Shown here: piece by piece, positions 1-5,948 of the stretch
Numbering within the stretch: position 1 is the first letter of the stretch
How the letters are laid out: each line of letters begins with the position of its first letter
DNA from: Bacteroidota bacterium
GTDB taxonomy: Bacteria; Bacteroidota; Bacteroidia; Chitinophagales; Saprospiraceae
Assembly (NCBI GenBank): GCA_029573365.1
Contig: JAKQGD010000346.1
Location: 1-9,540, forward strand
DNA length: 9,540 nt
Reading direction: 5' to 3'
Notes under the pieces: generated by a model
The model's database searches: none
What the model saw: the letters and a program-made list of their open reading frames with translations, nothing else
Told to the model about the DNA's origin: nothing
Translations under genes and position numbers: made by a program

Positions 1-449
1 CCTGTCACATTGGCAGCCATGTCAGGTATGGAAAATCCCCATTTGGACGAAAAACCGTCCATCACCTCAATGGTCGACTGGAATAGCAATCCGCAAATGG
101 CACCTGTCGTGATGCTCTTGTTTTTGCTGAGTCCCGTCCACCTCGCCCCTTTATAACACAATACTCCCTGGAAGTATGCAGTATGCACGTGGCCTATCTT
201 ATCCATATGGCCCCATTCGCCCCAGTCATTAAACAGGTGGAAACTTTCCTGGTCATACTGCTTGTACCAGATATTATAAAGGCCTACAGAAAACGCTGTG
301 TAAGTGGCTCCTGTAAAAACCAGGGCCTTGGTAAACCTTCCCTTGCTGAGGGTATCAGAGGGCACAAAAAAAGACTGTCTTGCGGCAGATTGTCCCATGG
401 CATTATTGCCCTGGGCCAGAAAAAGTATAACGACCAAAAGTCTGTGCAA
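1..449 (-). CDS. DUF2279-family envelope protein, 5' part only (runs off left edge)
   Basis: Reading the minus strand from 449 to the window edge gives 149 uninterrupted codons. The product resembles DUF2279 proteins (predicted periplasmic or lipoprotein-like) of Bacteroidetes: it has NDWGEWGHMDKIGH around residues 67-80, then a hydrophobic stretch, then a conserved-looking block FQSTIEVMDGFSSKWGFS followed by DMAAN. No biochemical role is established for the family as far as I know. The start is uncertain. TTG at 449-447 gives an N-terminus HRLLVVILFLA..AMGQS that looks like a signal peptide. The first ATG, at 398-396, would remove that segment. An in-frame TAA at 467-465 blocks any further extension. 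A Bacteroidetes-type -7 element just upstream fits the TTG start. Family assignment is from remembered motifs; the C-terminal part is outside the window. Confidence 0.7.
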   Translation of the reverse strand, partial: MHRLLVVILFLAQGNNAMGQSAARQSFFVPSDTLSKGRFTKALVFTGATYTAFSVGLYNIWYKQYDQESFHLFNDWGEWGHMDKIGHVHTAYFQGVLCYKGARWTGLSKNKSITTGAICGLLFQSTIEVMDGFSSKWGFSIPDMAANVT

Positions 450-464
450 ATGGAGCAGATTTTC

Positions 465-512
465 TTAAATGCACAAAATTAACGATAAGTATCCACATAA
501 GCCGGAAGACAT
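465..512 (-). other. Short upstream open frame (15 codons), possible leader peptide or remnant
   Basis: On the minus strand, ATG at 512-510 is preceded at 8 nt by a perfect AGGAGG (526-521). It opens a 15-codon frame, MSSGLCGYLSLILCI, ending in TAA at 467-465. The frame is the same one used by the DUF2279 gene downstream, so the TAA is what separates the two. It could be a leader peptide, a remnant of a longer N-terminus cut by a nonsense mutation, or chance. Strong Shine-Dalgarno sequences are uncommon in Bacteroidota, which weakens the leader reading, and the peptide does not look like the start of a signal peptide. No other gene in this window has such a site. Confidence 0.25.
474..481 (-). 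promoter_or_regulatory. Candidate -7 element for the DUF2279 gene
   Basis: The minus strand reads TAATTTTG, an exact match to the Bacteroidetes -7 consensus TAnnTTTG. It lies about 25 nt upstream of the TTG start at 449, so transcription would begin shortly before that codon. No clear TTG-type -33 element is seen at the usual 17-23 nt spacing, so support rests on the -7 box and its position. If used, this promoter would exclude the 15-codon upstream frame from the transcript. Confidence 0.35.
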
Positions 513-560
513 ATAAAATTCCTCCTCGTCATGACCGCAAAAAGGTGTCCGCCCCGACCA

Positions 561-627
561 TTTGACCATAAAATTAAGGGTAAACTTTGTCGTATAGGTG
601 GCATATTAAAAAATAACACTATCTTTC
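561..627 (+). promoter_or_regulatory. Candidate promoter region for the PorP/OmpA unit
   Basis: Two overlapping possibilities exist in the divergent intergenic region. TATCTTTC at 620-627 matches TAnnTTTG at seven of eight positions and sits 29 nt before the ATG at 657, but has no TTG at the proper distance. TTTG at 561-564 followed after 17 nt by AAACTTTG (582-589) has the right spacing, with one mismatch in the -7 box. I cannot choose between them from sequence alone. Confidence 0.3.
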
Positions 628-656
628 GTGGTCGAAATTAAAAACAGACCGGACCC

Positions 657-1781
657 ATGCGGATGAAGACTTTTACCCTTTGCCTGCTGACCCTGATTGT
701 GGTCGCACGAGTGTATTCACAGGAGTTACACAATTCATACTATCAATTTACTCCCTTAAATGTAAACCCTGCTAATGCAGGTGCCTTTGCCGGCTCGTAC
801 AGGGTCAGCGGCATCTATTCAGACAAGCAGGCCGCCATCACACCCAGGCCATTCAGGACACTGACCGTCTCTGCAGATGCACCCATAATAAAAGGCATCA
901 GGAAGCAGGACTGGGTAGGTATCGGAGTGCAATTTGACGTCCTGGGACAATCAGGACTCAATTTTCAAAGCCAGGATGCCAGCCAGTTTCCTTCCAACAA
1001 TCCGGGATCAACCCAAAGTTGGACTTTTCTAAAGATAGGACTTGCCTACCACCTGGCCCTGGACAAGAAGCAGACCAATATATTCACCCTTGGTGCACAG
1101 TTTAGCAATGGAAACCGCAACTTCAGCATGCTTAATTCCAGAGACGGCAGGGTGACACCTCAGACCAACCTGCCCGACAAGGACATCCAGGAGTTTAACG
1201 CCGGGCCTCCCTCGGCCGGTCAAACCAACAATTCCGGTGATGTGATTTTCGGAAGTTCCAGGGATCTGAGTGTAGGTGTACTGTACAATGCCCGCAGAAA
1301 AAAATCAGACATGAGGATCGGACTTGCCGTTGAAGGCCTGCTCAATCCTGCCATAGGTTTTAACAGCCGCAGTACAGGTGGTGCTGCCGATAGCGTAGAG
1401 CATAAGTATTTTGGTATAAATCTACACGGCACATATGACATGGAAGTAAGCAAGAAGCTTCATATAGTACCTGCCTTTTATTATTATAACCTGGGGCCCG
1501 CAAATGCACTCAATGTCAATAGCCACGCCTGGTATCAGCTCGACCCGGAAAAGGATCTTAGATTAGGAGCAGGTCTCGGAGTACGCAATCTCAGGGCCGG
1601 CATCCTGTACCTGGGAGCAGAGTTTAAAGACATAAGAGCAGGTTTTGCCTACGATATGGATTTCTCTTCGGCAACCATCGGCTCAGCAGGTGTAGGCGGC
1701 TACGAACTGGCAGTATCTTATATGGGAAAAATCTATAAGAAGCCTAAGCCAAAGCCGGTAATATTCTGCCCAAGACTTTGA
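657..1781 (+). CDS. PorP/SprF-family type IX secretion system outer-membrane protein
   Basis: This 374-residue protein has the hallmarks of the PorP/SprF family, predicted outer-membrane beta-barrels linked to the type IX secretion system and gliding in Bacteroidetes. Residues 1-21 form a signal peptide with likely cleavage after VYS, before Gln22. The mature N-terminus contains the family motif NPANAG at 37-42. The body alternates amphipathic strands (for example WVGIGVQFDVLG and LRLGAGLGVRNLRAGILYLG) without long hydrophobic helices. The C-terminus, KPKPKPVIFCPRL, is typical of family members found beside OmpA/PD40 proteins. Length is close to the usual 300-370. ATG 657 and ATG 663 are both possible starts; the difference is two residues. 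The OmpA-like gene follows after 45 nt. Genomes usually hold several paralogues, so this is a family assignment, not proof that it is the secretion-essential PorP. Confidence 0.85.
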   Translation: MRMKTFTLCLLTLIVVARVYSQELHNSYYQFTPLNVNPANAGAFAGSYRVSGIYSDKQAAITPRPFRTLTVSADAPIIKGIRKQDWVGIGVQFDVLGQSGLNFQSQDASQFPSNNPGSTQSWTFLKIGLAYHLALDKKQTNIFTLGAQFSNGNRNFSMLNSRDGRVTPQTNLPDKDIQEFNAGPPSAGQTNNSGDVIFGSSRDLSVGVLYNARRKKSDMRIGLAVEGLLNPAIGFNSRSTGGAADSVEHKYFGINLHGTYDMEVSKKLHIVPAFYYYNLGPANALNVNSHAWYQLDPEKDLRLGAGLGVRNLRAGILYLGAEFKDIRAGFAYDMDFSSATIGSAGVGGYELAVSYMGKIYKKPKPKPVIFCPRL

Positions 1782-1826
1782 CATTTTTAGTTTTAAAGGA
1801 ATTATTGAGATTATAAAGATTCAATC

Positions 1827-3821
1827 ATGAAGAATTGTAGGCTATTAACAGTATTGATTTTTTTCATGTACATGTTCAGAGCGGTCGCTCAGCCTGTGGA
1901 GGTGAGTTCCTATGAGATGATGATGGAAACAGCCACAACTTGTGCCGAAAACAACGACTTTGTCAATGCCATTGACTGGTTTGAAAAAGCGTATAAAGAG
2001 TCAAAGGACCCCAACATTCTTGTCAACATCGGCGATATGTACATGCTGCTCAGAGACTACCCTAAAGCAGGAAATGTTTACGAAAGAGTAATAAAAAGAG
2101 ACAAGAGAGATGAGTTTTTTGACCTTCGGCTTGACTGGGCCAGGGCACTGAAATATCAGGGTAAATACAAGCAGGCTCTTGACGAACTCAATTCGTTTGC
2201 ATCCACCGTCGAAGACGACTCCCTCAGAAATGAGGCAAAGCTCGAGATGAAGGGCATCCTGATGATGGAAAAATATTCCGAAAACATCGAGGCTTCTGTA
2301 GCCTTTGCAAGTGAGGAGGTCAATTCGGCATCAGCCGAATCATCACCAGCTCAGTATACCGACGGCACTCTCTATTTTAGCAGCATGAAGGGCAAAGCAC
2401 CTGTGGTGATCGATGGCCAGGAAGGCGATTACCACGCTAAGATATATGTAGCTTCTCGCACGCCTCAAGGCGAATTTGCAGCAGCAAGCCCACTGGACGA
2501 ATCCATAAACAGGGTCGATTTTTATAATACCGGGGTTTCGTTTTCGCAGGATGGCAAGAGGATGTATTTTACCCGCGAAAAATTTCTCAACAACAGAGCA
2601 GAAAGTTCGCAGATATACGCCTGTGATCGCATTGGCGACAAATGGGGAGTACCTTACGCCATAGAATCCCTTAACAATGAATTTCACTCAAGACATCCCT
2701 ATGAGGGCGAATTGTTTGGCTTCAAGGTACTGTACTTCATTTCTGATATGCCCGGAGGATTCGGAGGATATGACATTTATTACTCCCCGATCAAAGGGTC
2801 TGACTACGGCACTCCCGTAAATCTGGGCGACAAGATAAACACGGCTAAAAACGAGGAGTCACCCTTCTACAAAGATGGCACCCTCTATTTCAGCAGCAAC
2901 GGACATCCCGGCATGGGAGGCATGGACAATTTCTATGCAGAGTGGGATGGCTCCAAGTGGAGTACACCGACAAATATGGGCTTTAATTATAATACTTCTT
3001 ATGACGATTCGTTCCTAAGATTTAACCAGGGAGGCACAGTCGCATATCTTGTATCCAACAGGACACATAAGGACAAGAAGAAATTTAAAAATACCGAAAC
3101 CTGCTGCGACGACATTTATATCGTACAGATCAGAGACCTCGTCATAGACCTGAAGGCACTGGTTACAAATGATAAAGGCCCTCTGGAGGGAGCCACGGTA
3201 CAATTGTTTGAAGGCAAAAAGAAGGTAGCTATAGATAGCAAAACCAACTTCCTGAGCAATGACTTTTCTTTCCTTCTGGACTCTGAAAAAAGCTATAAAG
3301 CTTACATCAGCAGAGAGGGTTATTATCCTGACTCCATAGAGTTTAACACCAATGGCATCTTTGATGACTATACAGTGAGCAAAACCGTAATGCTCAAACC
3401 CAAGCCTGTGACCAAGAAAACCATTTCCCGAAACGAACCTATACTGCTCAAAAGCATTTATTTCGACTTTGACGATGACAAGATTCTTCCCGATGCAGAG
3501 AAAGACCTTAATTATCTTAAGTCGCTCATGGACCAGTATCCTGACATGGTGATCGAACTTTCATCTCACACAGACTCCAGAGGTAACAACGAATACAATA
3601 AAAAACTCTCGCAACGCAGAGCAAACTCTACAAAGAACTGGCTTGTGGACGAAGGTGTCGCTGCCGCAAGAATCAAGGCTGTAGGTTACGGAGAGACCAA
3701 ACTGCTCAACCGTTGCAAGGACGGAGTGAAGTGCACTGAGGAAGAGCATCAACTCAACCGAAGGTCAGAGTTTAAGATCATAGCTGGGCCACAAACCATA
3801 GAAATAAGGATAGACGAATAA
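1827..3821 (+). CDS. PorE-like periplasmic protein: TPR, PD40 propeller, carboxypeptidase-regulatory-like and OmpA peptidoglycan-binding domains
   Basis: This is a 664-residue exported protein. A signal peptide covers residues 1-21 (cleavage after AVA, before Gln22), with no lipobox cysteine. Residues 30-125 read as TPR-like helices. Residues 173-411 carry PD40/WD40-like blades: DGTLYFSS twice, DGKRMYFTR, VLYFISDMPGGFGGYDIYY and GGTVAYLVSNRT. Residues 438-525 look like a carboxypeptidase-regulatory-like beta domain (GPLEGATVQLFEG). Residues 540-654 form an OmpA C-terminal domain with YFDFDDDKI, HTDSRGN and LSQRRA. Asp583 and Arg598 are the expected peptidoglycan-contact pair, 15 residues apart as in E. 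coli OmpA. Cysteine pairs occur at 426-427 and 630/636. The domain order matches PorE of Porphyromonas gingivalis, which links the T9SS trans-envelope complex to peptidoglycan through a PorP partner. Co-operonic position after the PorP-like gene supports this, but several such pairs exist per genome, so a T9SS role is inferred. The intrinsic terminator follows 23 nt after the stop. Confidence 0.85.
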   Translation: MKNCRLLTVLIFFMYMFRAVAQPVEVSSYEMMMETATTCAENNDFVNAIDWFEKAYKESKDPNILVNIGDMYMLLRDYPKAGNVYERVIKRDKRDEFFDLRLDWARALKYQGKYKQALDELNSFASTVEDDSLRNEAKLEMKGILMMEKYSENIEASVAFASEEVNSASAESSPAQYTDGTLYFSSMKGKAPVVIDGQEGDYHAKIYVASRTPQGEFAAASPLDESINRVDFYNTGVSFSQDGKRMYFTREKFLNNRAESSQIYACDRIGDKWGVPYAIESLNNEFHSRHPYEGELFGFKVLYFISDMPGGFGGYDIYYSPIKGSDYGTPVNLGDKINTAKNEESPFYKDGTLYFSSNGHPGMGGMDNFYAEWDGSKWSTPTNMGFNYNTSYDDSFLRFNQGGTVAYLVSNRTHKDKKKFKNTETCCDDIYIVQIRDLVIDLKALVTNDKGPLEGATVQLFEGKKKVAIDSKTNFLSNDFSFLLDSEKSYKAYISREGYYPDSIEFNTNGIFDDYTVSKTVMLKPKPVTKKTISRNEPILLKSIYFDFDDDKILPDAEKDLNYLKSLMDQYPDMVIELSSHTDSRGNNEYNKKLSQRRANSTKNWLVDEGVAAARIKAVGYGETKLLNRCKDGVKCTEEEHQLNRRSEFKIIAGPQTIEIRIDE

Positions 3822-3844
3822 TCAGTTTCATCCAAATTAATAAG

Positions 3845-3881
3845 AAAGAGCTTTCCGATTTACCGGGAGGCTCTTTTTTTT
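3845..3881 (+). terminator. Rho-independent terminator of the PorP/OmpA unit
   Basis: AAAGAGC (3845-3851) pairs perfectly with GCTCTTT (3870-3876). The inner bases TTTCC (3852-3856) pair with GGGAG (3865-3869) with two G-T wobbles. This gives a 12-bp stem with an 8-nt loop, GATTTACC, followed by a run of eight T (3874-3881) that starts inside the 3' arm. It begins 23 nt after the stop codon of the OmpA-family gene and separates that unit from nqr. Confidence 0.9.
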
Positions 3882-4215
3882 AAATGAGGCACAATTGGCA
3901 TTTTATTACTTTTTCATTATTTTATTCTGTTTCAGAGCGAAGTATCTAAATATTAGACTTAAGTATCCATGAATCTCAGTCTAATGCTTTGAGTTTAAAA
4001 TTAAAAGCTTTGTTAACGCCGGCACTCATTCAGATGTTATTCAATTTTAAGCTCATAATGAGTTATTTATATTGGCCGCAGCCAAACAATATTCAATTTA
4101 TCCGGTTATTGGTACACAACTGTGTTAAAGCAGGAGATCAGGATTTAGCACCTTGGTGGAAGCATTTTGGTCTGATTTTTACAATTGATATTTTTTTTCA
4201 TTTTCCAAATAATAT
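3882..4215. other. AT-rich intergenic stretch without a recognisable gene
   Basis: Between the terminator and the nqr promoter there are about 330 bases with no convincing coding region. A plus-strand frame at 3989-4228 begins with TTG, encodes a low-complexity hydrophobic peptide and shows no motif. Visible structure is limited to an 8-bp inverted repeat (3952-3985), a small hairpin TTGGC-CGCA-GCCAA (4072-4085), a direct repeat of TATTCAATTT at 4038-4047 and 4090-4099, and AAGTATC repeated at 3940-3946 and 3961-3967. None identifies a known RNA or riboswitch. Confidence 0.6.
3952..3985. repeat. 8-bp perfect inverted repeat with 18-nt spacer
   Basis: ATTAGACT (3952-3959) and AGTCTAAT (3978-3985) are exact reverse complements, separated by 18 nt. 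There is no T run after it, so it is not an obvious terminator. It lies about 260 bases upstream of the predicted nqr promoter, too far for a simple operator. It may be a regulator site, part of a structured RNA, or chance in AT-rich DNA. Confidence 0.4.
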
Positions 4216-4248
4216 TTTGAGCATTTAGATGCCATGTAGTTATCTTTG
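4216..4248 (+). promoter_or_regulatory. Predicted promoter of the nqr operon (Bacteroidetes -33/-7 type)
   Basis: TTTG at 4216-4219 is followed, 21 nt later, by TATCTTTG at 4241-4248, an exact match to the Bacteroidetes -7 consensus TAnnTTTG at a spacing within the usual 17-23 nt. Transcription would start around 4255, giving a leader of about 45 nt before the nqrA ATG at 4300. It is the best-formed promoter in the window and lies directly before the only operon that lacks another upstream signal. Confidence 0.65.
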
Positions 4249-4299
4249 CACCGTTTATTTTTACAGATTTCATAATAACCCATTAATTTGGATACCAGA

Positions 4300-5922
4300 A
4301 TGAATAAGCTGAATCTTTCCTTAAGCTTAATGTTTTTTACACATATTTTATCAGCACAGTCATCGGGAGCATCGGCCAGCAGCCTGCTTGTTTACAGCCT
4401 GATAGGCGTATGTGCGATATTGTTAGTATGGGCACTTTTTGGCCTGGCCTCCAACCTTCTTAAAATAGAAGCGGACAAATACGGCCTTGATTCCGAAAAG
4501 AACAATATAGGAATCATTCCAGGACTTCGTGACTTTTTCAGCCCATCTCGGCCCTCTTATGCATCCGAAGGAAGTTTTCATAACCTCCGCAAAGGCTATG
4601 ATATAAAACTCGAAGGCTCGGCCAAGGGTCCGGTATCTGACGCCGCAGTTACCAGATTTGGTATTAATCCCAAGGATTTCAGGGGCATGACGCCTATACC
4701 TAAAGTAGAGGTGGAGGTTGGCACAGAAATCAAGGCAGGAGATCCATTGTTTTTTGACAAGAAAAGACCCGAAATCCAGTATGTGTCACCTGTCAGTGGT
4801 GAGGTTGTAGAAGTAAGAAGAGGAGAAAAAAGGTCTATAGCCGAGATTGTAATCCTCGCGGACAAGGACACCAAATACAGAAAATCCAATGTCCCTGACA
4901 TATACAAAGCAGACAGAGCAGAATTAGTTAACTTTATGCTTGCTACGGGAGTGTGGCCTCTTATAAACGAAAGGCCCTTTGATGTGGTACCACAACCTTC
5001 TACAGTGCCCGTCAATATTTTTGTCAGCACGTTTGACACTGCTCCTATGGCCCCTGACAACAATATGTTTGTAGCCGGCAATGAAGAGGCATGGCAAAAA
5101 GGACTCAGCGTTCTGGCTCTGCTGACCTCTGGTAAGGTGCACTTGGGTTTGGATGCACGTGGAGGAGCGGCTCCGGCCAAGGCGTTTACTGATGCTTACG
5201 GCGTAGAAAAGCACTGGTTTAAAGGACCACATCCTGCCGGCAACGTAGGCGTGCAGATCCACCATACAGCTCCTATAAAAGGTCACGACAAAGTTTGGAC
5301 CCTCAATGTGCAGGAGGTTATCACCATAGGCAAACTTTTCCTTACCGGCGAATATCACGCTGACAGAGTAGTGGCACTGACAGGTGCTGATTTGGCAAAC
5401 CCCATGTATGTCAGGACCAAACAGGGAGCCAACATCGGTGAATTAATCAAAAACAATACAAAAGGCGAAAACCTGAGGCTTGTATCAGGAGATGTACTTT
5501 CCGGCAAACAAACCACTGCCGATGGCTTCCTCGGGTTTAGGGATGACCAGGTGACAGTACTTAAAGAAGGTAACAATTATGAGCTTTTTGGCTGGTTGCT
5601 GCCATTGGCCCCCAGGCCCAGCGTCTCCGGAACCATTCCTTCTTATGGCAAGGATTTCGCCTTTGAGGCAAACACAAACACCCATGGAGAAAAGAGGGCT
5701 CTGGTAGTTTCAGGCCAGTACGAATCAGTACTTCCCATGGACATTTATCCTCAGCACCTTGTTAAAGCCATTGTAGGCAACAACCTGGAGAAAATGGAAG
5801 CTCTGGGCTTAAACGAACTCACGGAGGAAGATGTGGCCCTGTGCGAATTTGTATGCACCTCTAAAAATCCAGTCCAGGCCATCGTCAGGCAGGGACTCGA
5901 TACACTACAGGAACAATCATAA
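4300..5922 (+). CDS. nqrA: Na+-translocating NADH:quinone reductase subunit A with extra N-terminal membrane anchor
   Basis: NqrA is the peripheral cytoplasmic subunit of Na+-NQR. The 540-residue product carries a normal-length NqrA core from about residue 95 to the end: NLRKGYDIKLEG, then VEVGTEIKAGDPLFFDKK, SPVSGEVVEVRRGEKR (biotinyl-lipoyl-like turn), LTSGKVHLGLDARGG, GPHPAGNVGVQIHH and a C-terminal CEFVCTSKNPVQAIVRQGLD. Known NqrA proteins are about 450 residues and start at the RKG motif. Here residues 1-94 are extra: a signal peptide-like segment with possible cleavage after SA (residue 19), a short Ser/Ala-rich stretch, one hydrophobic helix at about 29-54, and a charged linker. ATG 4300 is chosen over an in-frame TTG at 4288, because it begins the signal peptide as MNKL and lies 45 nt after the predicted transcription start. 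nqrB follows after 26 nt. The extension is continuous in frame with no sign of a frameshift. Confidence 0.93.
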   Translation: MNKLNLSLSLMFFTHILSAQSSGASASSLLVYSLIGVCAILLVWALFGLASNLLKIEADKYGLDSEKNNIGIIPGLRDFFSPSRPSYASEGSFHNLRKGYDIKLEGSAKGPVSDAAVTRFGINPKDFRGMTPIPKVEVEVGTEIKAGDPLFFDKKRPEIQYVSPVSGEVVEVRRGEKRSIAEIVILADKDTKYRKSNVPDIYKADRAELVNFMLATGVWPLINERPFDVVPQPSTVPVNIFVSTFDTAPMAPDNNMFVAGNEEAWQKGLSVLALLTSGKVHLGLDARGGAAPAKAFTDAYGVEKHWFKGPHPAGNVGVQIHHTAPIKGHDKVWTLNVQEVITIGKLFLTGEYHADRVVALTGADLANPMYVRTKQGANIGELIKNNTKGENLRLVSGDVLSGKQTTADGFLGFRDDQVTVLKEGNNYELFGWLLPLAPRPSVSGTIPSYGKDFAFEANTNTHGEKRALVVSGQYESVLPMDIYPQHLVKAIVGNNLEKMEALGLNELTEEDVALCEFVCTSKNPVQAIVRQGLDTLQEQS

Positions 5923-5948
5923 ACACCAAAGATATTTAATCGATAGAA

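Noticed and set aside
183..482. Plus-strand open frame of 99 codons at the left of the window
   Set aside because: It lies antisense to the DUF2279 gene, and its translation has no family features, while the minus strand reads a recognisable protein.
3989..4228. Plus-strand open frame of 79 codons in the gap before nqr
   Set aside because: It starts with TTG, is AT-driven in composition, has no recognisable motif and ends inside the nqr promoter region. It is most likely chance.
4288..4299. TTG at 4288 as nqrA start, adding four residues
   Set aside because: ATG 4300 gives a cleaner signal peptide (MNKL) and a common start codon; TTG adds acidic residue Asp before it with no gain.
4596..5180. 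Long minus-strand open frame of 194 codons inside nqrA
   Set aside because: It is fully antisense to the conserved NqrA core and its residues are a by-product of that coding; no independent family signature.
4300..5922. Rnf complex instead of Na+-NQR
   Set aside because: NqrD/E resemble RnfE/A, but the gene order A-B-C-D-E-F, the NqrA core and the NqrB FGGTGMN and TGAT motifs, and NqrF with an N-terminal helix followed by a ferredoxin domain, identify Na+-NQR.
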